A DNA stretch of 64,000 nt from Toxorhynchites rutilus septentrionalis (GCF_029784135.1 NC_073745.1:240218191-240282190); one strand, 5' to 3'. Positions 45,275 to 56,696 are shown, counted from the stretch's first letter. Translations and numbers: made by a program. The notes: generated from the letters alone by a model not told the origin.

Positions 45275-47301
45275 TGCTTTTCGCTCTATCGAACGGAACC
45301 TATTCCAGGCAGTGTTTACCGATTGAACATTTCATCAGAATTATTCACTTTCGTTTGTTCAAATATAATCTTGAAGAAGGCATTTCCCCCAGTGGCATTC
45401 GTTTCGAGTCACGATTAAGAATTTTATCAAACAAAAACTTTTTCCAAGGTGAACTTTTGAACTTTTATGGAGCAAATGTTTCAGAGTAATCGATTTTAGA
45501 GCTTTTAAATTGTTTTGATGAACAGTGGGGTGAGATTTAAAAGGCGATTATTGATCAAAGTTTTTCATATATTTCATATAAGTTTTGTTCAATTGGAAGT
45601 CAAAATTGGATTTTGAACTCAGAAAACTATTTTTAACATAACTATGGAAGATGATTTTCTCTGCCAATGACCGTTCCGTAAACTAATCTTATTGGTAGAT
45701 TCTTCAACGATGATTTATGTTCTATTTCTGTTCCAACCCTGAATTAATTACAATCCATACTTCCTTTTCCCAAATCAGAGTGAGACAGCAATGTCTAACA
45801 CAAAAAGAGAGAAAAGGTAAACTTACATGAAACACTACATAAATAAATCATCAAACAACTGCAGGGTCGTTACAGTGAACATAACGTAGGAATTATGTTA
45901 ACAATCAAGAGTTCATCAATTCTTCTTAAATTACCTTACTAGACAGTTACAGGAACAGAATACTTATCTTACTCCGTACAACACACAAAAACTGAACATT
46001 TTTAAACCATCGCTAGACGAGATAAAGAGAGAGAAAAGAGAAAGTATGTCACAAATTATTTAACAATTTGGTCGCACAGACGCGCACAAAGCTTTACTAT
46101 ACTCATTCAAACCACACTATGTAAAAAATAAAGTATATTTACAACAGAAATCAGCTCCAAATATGCTGCTAAGTGGAGTGAATACATATTGTTTTGATTT
46201 ATATCGTCCATGACTTAGTGTTCGGTATTTTAAAAAAATCGAAGAAGAAATTATATTGTTTTAATCACAAATGCTTTAAGGGAAACCTTCGGAAAATTTT
46301 TACTCCCCCCATAATTTACAAAACTGACTACAACAGTACGGCAATTAATGAAGCAAGCATACTCTTATGACGTTCACATATTGTTAGCGGTTAAATGAAA
46401 AATACTATTTTAAATATCTCCACAGAACAGCTACTTCCTTCAGCGTTTTAACGGCGACAAAAGTCTTTCCAATCTCGAATGCGCAAATTATTCCAATTAG
46501 GGGAAATGATAGCGCGAATAGACACAATACACCTTAACACAACACTTGTAACTGTTCTGATAGATTATGACACACACACATACACACTATTCTAGTTTCG
46601 AATCGAAACACATCGGTGCACCCGGACGCAGGATACGCGGAAATGTTCAGGAATTCGTTTCAGAGTGAGGCGGTAGGGCAAAATAAAATTAGGAAAAGTT
46701 GGAAAAACTGACTAAAAAAAGTGATATTTAAACATAAACATTGATAGCATTCAGAAGGAATACCTACGATATTGAACATGATTACTATTGTAACTATCGA
46801 TCAAAAGCAAAAAAATTGTATTGATTAATGGGAAAATTACGAGTTATTAAAAGCAAACCAAGAATTCTCGATAACGTTGAACGGTTGTACGCTTCATTGT
46901 TACCAGAACTAGAGATTTTTTTTCAAATTATTTGCTATTAATTTTGCTTCTTATTTTTGGATGTTTTCGGTTACTTATTAACATTGATTAACAAACACTA
47001 ACTCAAAATCTGAATAGATGATTCTGAACAATACCCAGCTTTGACCTTTTTTTGAATTTTGTTTATAAGCAATTTTCTTTTTTTTTTGTTATTGTTTTCT
47101 TTGTTTGATTTATTTTCATTAAACTTACGTTTATACCTTAATTTCTATTCAATCCTCGTCCTTCTTCGTCTTTAACCCTTCCGAAATTCACAATCACTAT
47201 TGTACCGCTGAACGCGCTTTGATTTCGCTCCCATTCCTCCTCCCGCTGTGATAATACCTTCCACCCCCCATCCTGCTCCCTGGATATTTATGAATTTTCA
47301 G
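45275..47301. other. Intronic DNA ending in a strong splice acceptor
   Basis: AT-rich intron with several T-runs and a pyrimidine-rich last 250 nt. It ends TATGAATTTTCAG at 47301, the acceptor of exon 8. A (CA)n run is at about 46571-46588. No gene is seen. Confidence 0.5.
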
Positions 47302-48816
47302 AGCACTATCACGGAGGAGCATCGGCAGGCGTATAACAGCCTGGTTGAAAATCCTCACGGTGGAGGTGTCTTCAGTGACCTCAAATGTTTCACCGCATCC
47401 ACGTTGCCTCGATCGAGGTTCAATTCGGCTGCCGGTTCGTTCTCTTCGGGTACGGGCAATTTTCGCTTCAAGGAAATCGACCTCACTACATCCCCATCCC
47501 ATCCGGCGCCTAAATCACCTGGACCAGGTTCCTCCGGCGGCGGAGGAGACTGCAATAACCAACACGGTGACGAATCCAACCCGCTGCGTATGCTCCGAAG
47601 TAAGAACTTTCCCGTGGTCCGACCCCGACTCAAAATTCAAACTCAGAGCAATGCCGACGAACACTCGGTATCGCTCGAGGACAAAGACGGACCATGCGAG
47701 AGTCCCAGTTATTTGACAAATCCAGAATATACATATAACAACGCCACTGCTGGCGGTGACGCCGATCAGGACACGACACTTCCGGCTAATCCAATCCCTC
47801 TGCCACCACGCGATCGAAACAAGGTGATCGCTGCTAATCCGAAACGACACGTCCGAAAGCATCCACTTATTATTCCCGCTTCTGGACTGCAGCGAACGCT
47901 CAGCAAAGTGACCCAGGTTACCCCAATCGAGGAAAAAAGCGATGTGTTCACAGTGCCAATTGACGATTCCGTCAATCTTGACTCGAACCATGTGCTGCAA
48001 AAGTCGTCGTCAGATTCATCCAAACTTAACGAAATTGACCATTCCTACGTGAATAACAACAACAATAACCACTTAGTGCCTCAGAAAAGCTACGCCAAGG
48101 AATTTGTCGAGAACAATTTCCCCAACTTGAAACATTCTCCACCGGTAACCACTTTACCGGCAACCATTCCTGCGACCAGTACTATACTTACCCGTCGTCG
48201 CAACGAAAAAGACGCAGCCAATCGGCAGTCCTTTCCTCGTGATCCAACTTACGAGAACCTTGATGTGTACCATACCCATCAGTTCAACAATAATCACCTC
48301 AACGTGGACACAGCCTCTCTGCACTGTGAATCGATTCTCGAAAGCGACGCCGACAAAGCGGCCGAGCTAGCGTCGCCATCGTGCTCGATCGACGTGGTCG
48401 ACAGTTTTACCAGCGCCCTCTACGATATCGAGAGCAAAAAATCCACCAAACTAGTCGAAGACGTCCTGCGCAATGTCGATGTGGTCGACACAAAAACTAT
48501 CGACAAAAAAGGACTTCTTCGATCGCCATTGCCACCAGTGGGTCCAGCGCCTACCTTTAATCCTACTGTTGCCGCTGCCGCTGCCGCATCGTCGGTGACG
48601 ACAGCGGTGGCCACCGTCTGCGATGTCACCGATGGGCCAATCCCGCCATCGGTGTCTATCTCCGAAAGGGTTAGATGTGGTAGCGGTGAGCTGAAAAAAT
48701 CCATTAACTACGTCAGCTGTGAAGATCTGCTGGAGTTTGCCGAGAAGCCGAAGGGGCGTGCCCGCGGATTGGAGTCGGACGAAGTACGAATCATGTCGAA
48801 GGTGCTCGGGAAAAAT
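47302..48816 (+). CDS. Ack-like: ACK-family kinase, exon 8 (C-terminal tail)
   Basis: The exon opens STITEEHRQAYNSLVENPHG, phase 0, after a good acceptor. It has 505 codons without a stop, running into donor AAAAAT|GTGAGT. The content is mostly disordered and Ser/Pro/Asn-rich, with NPIPLPPRDRNKV (an SH3-ligand type motif), DPTYENLDVYHTH (a possible phosphotyrosine site) and a poly-Ala tract. At the end KSINYVSCEDLLEFAEKPKG, then RARGLESDEVRIMSKVLGKN leads into the UBA. The sequence is on the same strand and phase as the UBA exon, so it belongs to the long isoform of the same gene. The connection back to exon 7 is not resolved. Confidence 0.88.
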
Positions 48817-48892
48817 GTGAGTATTTGATTTGTTTGTATAAAACGGCTCAGTGTGTGAGATAAGTGAAATTTATATAGAAGGTCTGAACATT

Positions 48893-49340
48893 TTTTGACG
48901 TAGGACTACGTCTTTCATTTCTATACCGGGGTGTAAAATCAAAGTTTCGAAAACGAAAGCGTTACGCCGGAGACCGAGATTTTGAGCGTTAATAGCTCCT
49001 AAACAACTGAACGAAATGGTATGATAAACACTTCATTCGAAAGATAAAATGTCTACGCGTTCTATACTTGTTACTTTTTGATCCAAAAACTTGTTTCAAT
49101 AGTCTTAAAATTGCTTTCAAAACAGGCTATTGAAATCACCAATCGGTATATAAGCGAGCGCCGCTCGGAAATCCACTCAGTTCTAATTGAACAGCGATTG
49201 GAGCATGTTCAATGTTCCCCGGGAAGAGTTCGGAGCAGCCGCCACACACACACATACACGCGCGGAATTCTTCGTTTGGATGCCATTCAGCATCGAGAAA
49301 ATTCCGGAAAGTTCTAATCATTTCTGGAAAATAAACTGCC
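48893..49340. other. Repeat-derived segment with a TATA-like site
   Basis: It begins with a partial dispersed motif (TTGACGTAGGACTACGTC, 48895). Near 49143 lies GGTATATAAGCGAGCGCCGC, which is TATA-like and followed by a GCGAGCGCCGCTCG stem. It is within a kinase intron and the function is unknown. It may be the promoter end of an old element. Confidence 0.3.
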
Positions 49341-49613
49341 AGTTCCTCTGGGAATTTAAAAATACATTCATGTGAAAGAGTTTATTTGAATGTTTTCTAT
49401 CCATGTAACACTGTGACCAAATACATTTGGTTTGGTGATTTTTCAATCAATCGTAATTAACAGGATAGCTTCTGAAGATTATTCTTCCCCATCAGTAGGA
49501 TATTTCCGTATCTAATATTGTATGCGCCCGCAATCGATTATTGCTCAGTCGCCGAAAGTTCCGAGCTCAGTGAGTTCATTCCCCTCGAGAAATATTATCA
49601 AAATATGTTTTCA

Positions 49614-50003
49614 TCAAAAATTTAAGTAGGGGAGAGGGAGGCAAGTTGGCCACGTTAAGCATTGGCGAGCAGTGGATCTTGGATTTTTATTTAAATGTTG
49701 ATGTTGATTCATATAGCCTGAAGTGTTTTCTATCATATTATCTATTGGATGGGCAAAAAAACTAAAAAACTTTGCACTCAAAAGCTCAAAAGCGCAAAAA
49801 GTGTCGAATTCGCCATCTTGCCTCCACGTGGAGGCAACCAGAACAGGCAAACCTTCTTCTGTAGCTTCCATAACATTCTCCAAACTGGTGTCCGACCAAT
49901 ATTGGTCTCTTTTTCGCTTATAAGTTATAACCATCTGCAATAAAAAACCAAAAATTAACATAATGTTGCAGTTCGCCAACTTGCCCCCAAGCCACTTTTT
50001 CAA
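49614..50003 (-). pseudogene. Pogo-like transposase N-terminal remnant
   Basis: On the - strand, YKRKRDQYWSDTSLENVMEA, then TEEGLPVLVASTWRQ, resembles the psq-type HTH at the start of pogo/Tigger transposases. Only about 35 residues are convincing; the DDE domain is missing. Confidence 0.5.
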
Positions 50004-50352
50004 TAAAAAAAATTAGCTGAAAAAAGTTCATTATTGAAACTCGCCGGAAACAAACAGATTATGTACAAACGAGTACCTTTATCATGTTTAAAATTATTTT
50101 GAAATTTTAACTTTTCTCTTAAAGTGGATAATGAAATTTGAAAAAAACGGAATCAAAATAACAAAATCACGATTTTTCTCATTTTTATTTTTCACTTTTT
50201 TGTGATAACGTTTCGGCAGAGTTACCGAGTACAAAGTTTGGCCTTGTTATGATGCATCTTCACTAAAAAGTAGGTGGCGCTACCTTCATTACAACGGGTC
50301 AAATTACCGATCCGTCATCTTGCCTCCCGCGCCAACTTGCCTCCCTCTCCCC
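49629..50352. mobile_element. Pogo-like element relic, 724 bp
   Basis: Long inverted ends GGGGAGAGGGAGGCAAGTTG and its complement at 50333-50352, flanked by TA (49627-49628, 50353-50354). The ends continue matching for about 24 bp. A - strand frame inside encodes a psq/CENP-B-type helix-turn-helix remnant, so it derives from a pogo-class transposon. Confidence 0.75.
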
Positions 50353-50899
50353 TACAGTGATGTTTTCATTGTGTCTCGGAAAAAAAACTCACCATGAATT
50401 TGGCGAAGTGATCTGACAATCCATATATTTATTTTCCATGCCATAAGAGTTGTTGTCTTCATATAGGTTGATTCTATTTAAAAACAACAGACAGAGAAAT
50501 CGAAAGGTGCAAAAATATGTAAGGGGCTGTGTCTAGTACACGACCGAATTTTTGACGTAGAACTACGGAATTATATTTTCTCATTTTCTCACTAAAATTT
50601 CGGATATTAATTTAGAATGCACCGAAATTTTTGAGGTAATTTTTTAGTTATTTCATTATTAATTTATTTTTACTACTTCGATAGTAAAAAAATTGTTTAA
50701 AACTTTGAACAGTTCAAACTGCCTTCTAGCCTGATAATCTAATAGATAATAATATGCCTCCCTAAATGCATACCACTGCATATGTTCACACTGTAGATCT
50801 ACATATTAAATGTAGAGATATTAGTTAAAGAAAAGTTATTTTTCGTTCATAATTCATTTTCATCATCATTCCAATAGAAAATCCATTTTAGTAATTGTT

Positions 50900-52388
50900 A
50901 TAGCGAATTCGTTTTTGTTTTGTTTCAAATCAAGTGCCAAACTAACTGCTGTCAAAACGTTTTTTATTAACTCAGTTTCAACCTAGTGTCGCACTAGATT
51001 CACCCCGAAAGCCGTTAGTTTCGCACAGAGATGTTTCACGGGTTCGCACTCGGGTTCACCAATGCAATTATACTGAACTCTCAAGTTCCGAGTATTGTTT
51101 TGGAAAATTAAAAAATAAAGACTATGAAAATGGAATACCTGCTGCTTTTGCTTTTGTATTATTGGAATCGTGATCCAATTCGGATTTTGTTTTTGAAGAG
51201 TATATTCGCGTAGACGGCATTAAGCTTCGTGTGTTTTCATTGGGAGGCGAAAATAATGATGGATATTAAGCTGGAATAAACATGCTTTCAAAATCAAAAT
51301 TATGAATGAAAATTTACTTTAACGTATCGCTTTTTCTGTTTTATGTGATGAAATAAGAGTTGCAATTGCCGAAATTGCAAAAACATATTGAACGAAAACT
51401 GTGTCTGGTGATGATTTTATATTATAATAGTGATTATTTGTGAAACAAACAGGAGAAGCATCGACAAATGGTTAAGTGAGTGTCAGGAACACATGTGTTA
51501 GGTAATCAAACAATATGAAGAAAAAAAAATTTATTCAAACTTTCATACTTTTACACTGCACTTGGCCCTTCTGATCTGATAGAGAATAATTTAGCTCCCA
51601 AGCACTAATATCGCCACCAGACGTCGACACTGTACATTTGTCATCGCAAATATAAACAAATCAGACTATGGGCCTTATTCCAGAATACAAGACGAGCAGA
51701 TGAGCGTTTGTTTTCATATTCCAGAAGTCGAGCTCGAGTAGAAACAGACGAGTAGCTCGTCTGACCCGACGACCGTTTGGCCACGCTCGCCGATGAGTCA
51801 GTCGATTCGTCTAGTTTGTTTGATGTGTTTGTTCACCTTGTTGATTTAAAACATCGATATTCTTCTGTTCCTCCTTAATCTTCAAAAATTGCTTCAACGA
51901 CTAAACTAGTGTTGCATAAGCAACGTATGTTTTCAACTGCGATCATAGAATTCAATTTAGTAATTGCAAGATTTTACAGATTTTCAAATGGGCCTTTTCC
52001 AAACAACACAACCAAATTTCAACATTGAACTCATATCCGGGGATGCGAGATGTCTGTTTCAAAAATATTATTCACATCATATTGAACGAAAATGAGTAAC
52101 TCAAAACATCTACTTTATTGGAAATACATGCATATAGGTTTCAAACTTTTCTTGATAAATCGTTGATTAGGTGAACAAACATTGGCCCCAATAAATCCAT
52201 AATAACAAAGCGTCTGAGTGATGAAACCATATACTCGAGAAAAAATATCAGTGAAACAATTGCTCGTCTCGTTTTCTGGAATAGAGCCCTATATAATGAA
52301 CACCAACAAACAACCGCTGAAACTGAAAACGTTTTTTTATTACAGAGTCAGTTTGGCACTAACTCAGTTTTAAAAACGAATTCGCTAT
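50900..52388. mobile_element. Long-TIR non-autonomous element, copy 1, with a nested insertion
   Basis: The left end ATAGCGAATTCGTTTTTGTT pairs with the reverse complement of the right end (ATAGCGAATTCGTTTTTAAA). Both arms then share AGTGCCAAACT(A/G)ACT and AAAACGTTTTT. Sequence 51285-52388 is repeated at 57428-58277, minus the insertions in each. No transposase. It includes the 620-bp element at 51670-52289. Confidence 0.7.
51670..52289. mobile_element. 620-bp TIR element with 3-bp TAT duplication
   Basis: The ends are GGGCCTTATTCCAGAATACA and, reverse complement, GGGCTCTATTCCAGAAAACG, both continuing into AGACGAGCA. TAT flanks at 51667-51669 and 52290-52292. The second copy of the host element at 58160-58180 shows the uninterrupted site (CAGACTATATAACG). 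A 3-bp target would suit PIF/Harbinger, but the family is not proven. Confidence 0.85.
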
Positions 52389-52392
52389 TAGT

Positions 52393-54219
52393 TTCGATAG
52401 TTCGAGAGCGGAGGCTCTGGTCGGATGGTGCACCGTTTCACTGGGGGAAACGAGCCTCTGGACGCTTTAACTTATAAAGTTCTCAGCGGAAACACTCTCG
52501 GGAATGGGAGCAAACGACAGAAAAACACTATGCGACAGGATTGAACACATTCAATGTTCTTTATTTCATGTATTTTCTGTTCAATATTGTGGCGAAAAAC
52601 ACGTTCAAACAGGTTCACTTTCAGCTTCACTCTGGTTGGCAAATTATTCTCTTTCGCTGGTTGCTGTTTCGCGGTTGGAAAAATACTGCCTCGCTCCTCG
52701 CTGCTGGACCGCTATGCTGGACGATTTGTTGGGCTCGTGGGCGATCCGGTGGATAACTAATATACGAGGGCGGTCCGATAAGTACTTAGTCTCATCGCCC
52801 GATGGTGTCAGTATCACAAGAGAGATTACTTATCGTGTAGTACATTCTCGTAAACGGCTACTACCAAAATTTCAGCCGAATCGGACTCGTAGTTTTGTTT
52901 TGACCGTGTGTGAAAGCGGACGTGTCCGTGGATTCCGTAAAAGGCGTAGTTCTACGTCAAAAATCATTTATTCAATCAAAATCATCTGCTGAGAGTCTTC
53001 CTCAACAAACTTTCACTTTTCGAATAGCGAATCTGTTTTTGAATTTGAAACACTATGAGCCGCTAAGCTTAAACGATTTAGGAATGTTAAAATTAACCGT
53101 AAATGTTCTAGCCATCATAATGAGCATTTTTGTCGAAACTCTGTTTTTGAGTTCACGTTGTTTCAAAAACCATAGGTTAGAGCCATTTCCTGGATTGGTA
53201 TCCTATTTAAAATGCTGTGGGTTATTCAAATGTACCTGATGCAACATATCTCAATGTTTTACTTCCATTCGGAGTGAAATTATTCAGCTAAGCGCAAACA
53301 CTGTAATATGGATGAAACGGTCAAGTCATGAACAAAGGAACTGAACAATTGCACCAGTTGTCAAACAACCCGATTGTTTGGAAACGAACGCAATTGATGT
53401 ATTGAAAAGGAAACGGAAGTTGCATTCAGAATAACACGTGGGCACTCATGCTAAATTGAAACTTATCGTCATCATTTCTCGGTAGCCAAATGTTTACAGA
53501 TGAAAGAAAAATTTCAATTCTATTTTATTTTGAACGAGAAATCTATTTTTAATTTTCTAGCTGCTAATGATGGCTTTTCGGATGGAGTATTGAGACCGAG
53601 TGATGATCTAATTTATATTGAACATTAGAAAATGAGGTAATTTTTCAAATTTCTTTGAGAAACATTTCAGAAACGCCTGAATATATTCATTTGCAATACA
53701 TAAAATTCGAGCGCGATAAGAAATTATCTGGATTTACAAAATGCAAAATTTGCTCGGTGTGATGTGATAGTCATTTTATCTCCGATTCGATTTATATAAC
53801 AAGGTCCGATGAACTCATTTCAAAGCAGTACTGAGTCTCAAAACTTAATTTAAACATTCCTCTCTTTCGAATTACTGAAAAATTGTAATGCATTATGCTC
53901 CAAAATTAGGACACGTATTTTTTTAATGAAACCAATAAAAAGGGATTCATATAAATTACCTTATCAGTTAGAAGAAGTTAGTCATTCAGAAGGGTAAACA
54001 GCGCATAAGTAAATGGCTTCTAAACTCTCACAGGTCTTTTTTGACAAAAAATCCAGCAGCTTATTGGAAAAAAAGAAGTTGAAAACATTGGGAAAACATA
54101 TTTCTCTTTTACAAAATTGGTTTCATTCTACCATAGTTTTGGATGTTTTTATCCATATAGATAGAAAAATGTTTCACACACAAACTAATACCTAACTGAT
54201 CATTCCATTACTATTCCAG
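52393..54219. other. Intronic DNA with a solo mariner-like end
   Basis: No host exon before 54220. At 52765-52905 there is TACGAGGGCGGTCCGATAAG, then TACTTAGTCTC and a stretch of about 100 bp that resembles the end and leader of a mariner. A partial dispersed-motif copy (GTAGTTCTACGTCAAAAAT) follows at 52947-52965. The rest is AT-rich. Confidence 0.45.
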
Positions 54220-54408
54220 ACTTCTCCGGAACAGTGCCTAGTAACGCTGGACTTCATCGACTGGGACATCCACAAGGCAATCAAACTTTGCAAGCTGCAG
54301 AATATCCTCTCCAGCTTCAACCTCTCGCTTCAGGAGTGCCGCGAAGCACTGCAAAACTACGACTGGGACTTACATACAACCGCAATAAAACTAAAGGCAC
54401 ACAAATAA
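54220..54408 (+). CDS. Ack-like: ACK-family kinase, terminal exon (UBA domain)
   Basis: After CTATTCCAG| the exon reads TSPEQCLVTLDFIDWDIHKA, then IKLCKLQNILSSFNLSLQEC and REALQNYDWDLHTTAIKLKA, HK, stop TAA (54406-54408). It is 62 codons in phase 0 with exon 8. The three-helix UBA with NYDWDLHTTAIKL is the conserved C-terminus of ACK kinases, where it binds ubiquitin. This confirms that the gene spans at least 21.9-54.4 kb. It ends 450 bp from the end of the opposite-strand ASCC1. Confidence 0.93.
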   Translation, partial: TSPEQCLVTLDFIDWDIHKAIKLCKLQNILSSFNLSLQECREALQNYDWDLHTTAIKLKAHK

Positions 54409-54858
54409 TAACAAGCGGCGCAACTGCTAGCCTACAAATAGAACACAATGCATGTCGAACATACAAGTATTACAAAGGCCTTGCGATGTTTACATCAAAG
54501 TCAAACTGTTAGCAAAATCGTAATCGTACAATTTTATGTTAAACCAGAATGCAACACTCAGAAACACAAAGTTCTTCCACTGAAACAGCAGCTATTTTTT
54601 TCTTTAACGTTTATACTTTGGAATAGTGTCCCAAAAAATGTATTTACTCAATCAAAAAAGGTCGATGTGAATCGAATAATAATTGCCAAAATAGTTCGAT
54701 AAGTATCTATTTTATAACAGGTGTTTTGACATCCAAGAATGTTATAAATGTTTTTTATAAATAGTAGCGGTATGATTCATCTAGAGAAAATTCCCTGCTA
54801 TAGCAATAATTCTTGGGTTTTTGGAAATTCTGAGGTAAAATCACCACTGATATTCCTT
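54409..54858. other. Convergent 3' intergenic region (kinase / ASCC1)
   Basis: Only 450 bp separate the two stop codons, so both 3' UTRs must share or overlap this stretch. No repeat is recognised. Confidence 0.5.
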
Positions 54859-55279
54859 CTAGATCTTAACCATTCCCGTTGCCTCGTAGAAACCATCGCA
54901 AGCCGTCGAGTAACGCTGGGAGAGATGAATCTCCGAGACCTTCTGCGTACCGAAATTATAGTGTCCAAACTCTCGGAGAATAGCCGTTGCGTCGAAGGTA
55001 ACTCTTGTGCCACGCTTCCCATCGCTCTCGCCACCGCTGCTACCGTCGCCACTATCCCGAAACAGCGAGTTCATCAGCGTAACATGCAGCTTTACACGAT
55101 CGTGCTTTCGCTGCATCAATCCATTGGCGACGAAATATTCCATCATCTGATCAGCAATCTGCTGAAGGGCTTCTGATTCCACATTAGCGTACAAAACATC
55201 CACCGCATGCGGATCGTCGTTCATGTACTCCAACCCACGAACACGAATCTCCACGGCGCCGAAATCAGCTAAAATTGGT
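54859..55279 (-). CDS. ASCC1: ASCC1 homologue, terminal exon (2H phosphoesterase C-terminal half)
   Basis: ASCC1 is a subunit of the activating signal cointegrator complex, acting in transcription coactivation and alkylation repair. On the - strand the acceptor GGATTTACAG| at 55280 gives (E)PILADFGAVEIRVRGLEYMN, then VDVLYANVESEALQQIADQM. KLHVTLMNSLF carries the second HxT motif of the 2H fold. Then come FDATAILREFGHYNFG and VSEIHLSQRYS, ending MVKI and stop TAG (54859-54861). The join to the previous exon (ATC GA|A CC) is in frame. Confidence 0.93.
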
Positions 55280-55336
55280 CTGTAAATCCACGCATTAGCA
55301 TATCAGAGAATCTGTGTATGCATACTTCATCCTTAC

Positions 55337-55762
55337 TCGATTATCGTTTCGCGACACTCCTGCAGTAGCTGGGCGGCATGTGATCGATCCTCGTTGTCCA
55401 TCAAACTCATCGTACATAGCGTCAAGTGCAGTTTATCAACACGCTGAAACAACGATTCGTCCAACTGAAACAAGCTGGGCAATTCGGTAAGCACCTTCTC
55501 ACGGAACCGACTATAGTTGGTCTTGATCTCGCTCGAATTCAGTGGAACCGAGAGGAAGTGAGTAAACTGTTGCTTGGTGCGAGCTCCAAGCACGATCAAC
55601 TCGATCCGCTGTCGACATGCCGCAACCGCTTTCCTCGAGGTGCCTTTCACGACGATGTCCCCTTCGGTGCCCTGTTTGGGTACGATTATTTGTGTTTTGG
55701 TTTCCGCCTCCAGCCGACGTCGGGCAGTGCCTTTGCTGCCAATGATCATCGCGAAGAATGTG
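55337..55762 (-). CDS. ASCC1: ASCC1 homologue, middle exon (KH domain and first HxT motif)
   Basis: It runs from acceptor TTTTTTCCTGTAG| to donor ATCGA|GTAAGG on the - strand. It encodes TFFAMIIGSKGTARRRLEAE with the KH GxxG loop (GSKG), then TKTQIIVPKQGTEGDIVVKG. After that come FTHFLSVPLNS, the start of the AKAP7/ASCC1 2H domain, and VDKLHLTLCTMSL, the first HxT motif. It matches ASCC1 in order and spacing. Confidence 0.94.
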
Positions 55763-55822
55763 CTACAGGAAAAAAGGTAATTATTAGAATATGTTACAGA
55801 TTATTGCTTCTGTAGTATTTAC

Positions 55823-55910
55823 GACGGGACGTGGAATGAGGTTTGCAATTTGCCACCTTCCTTCATTTCGATATCGTAATCCAGTTCACGGTCATCTTCC
55901 TCGTAGAGAT
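55823..55910 (-). CDS. ASCC1: ASCC1 homologue, upstream exon
   Basis: On the - strand: AACTTTTACAG| to CCCGTC|GTAAAT. It encodes LYEEDDRELDYDIEMKEGGK, then LQTSFHVPS. FHVPSTFFAMIIGSKG across the junction is the ASCC1 signature leading into the KH domain (codon TC|C is completed by the next exon). The first coding exon lies further upstream (above 55910) and was not recognised, probably beyond TE-filled intron. Confidence 0.88.
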
Positions 55911-56044
55911 CTGTAAAAGTTGTAAAGGTTTTTAGGACAGTAGTAGACAGTAGACGGCAGCCTTCTATCTAGTCTAGTCACACTGTGTCAATACTTTGAG
56001 GAAGACCATTTGGAAAACTTTGAAAAAGAGCTGTTCACTGGTCA

Positions 56045-56530
56045 CTAGTAAAACAAAGTAGTGCACCAGGAACCGGTAACGATGGATCCGGAGGGTTGTA
56101 AGTTAACCGGCATGTTAGTAGTCGTAGCATCGCCCAGAAGCTAAAGACCAATTATAAAACTGTTTTAAATCATTTGCGGAAATCTGGAATCAATAAGAAG
56201 CACGATATTTGGGTGTCAACATCGTCGTCGTCTGCTAAGCGTCGACCAAACGGAATGGAATTGACCAATTTCAAATCGTCAAATCGCGGTGAAATAGCTC
56301 AAACGGTGGCCAAACCAGGATTAATGGCCAGGAAGGTTCTAGTATGTATTTGGTGCAATCATTAATTATGAGTTGCTTCCGCATGGCCTTATACTGAATT
56401 CAGATCTCTACTGTCAACAACTGGACCGTTTGAAACAAGCGATTGACCAGAAACGGCCAAAATTGGCAAACAGAAAAGATGTTGTGTTCCATCAACACCA
56501 AGGCCACACACGTCTGTACTGATTGAGCTG
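56045..56530 (+). pseudogene. Heavily degraded mariner transposase fragment
   Basis: Pieces of the same mariner family as 18680: SSRSIAQKLKTNYKTVLNHL followed by RKSGINKKHDIWV; EIAQTVAKPGLMARKVLVCI and W; LNSDLYCQQLDRLKQAIDQK; DVVFHQH. The first catalytic block is deleted and the C-terminal third is missing. No TIRs are recognised. Confidence 0.75.
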
Positions 56531-56696
56531 TACTGATTAGACTGTACAATTCGTAGTTGCTCTCCATGATTGACCTGGACCAACCAAATTGCACAAAGAA
56601 CACACAGAATGAGGCTTGGGAATAGCAAATCATTCTCGTTGTGCAATTTCCGGTGATTCAAGCTTTAAATGGTAAATAACGACGCCGGCCACGTCC

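Noticed and set aside
48420..48704. Antisense frames inside kinase exon 8
   Set aside because: The sense strand has good splice phases and joins to the UBA exon; the antisense frames lack support.
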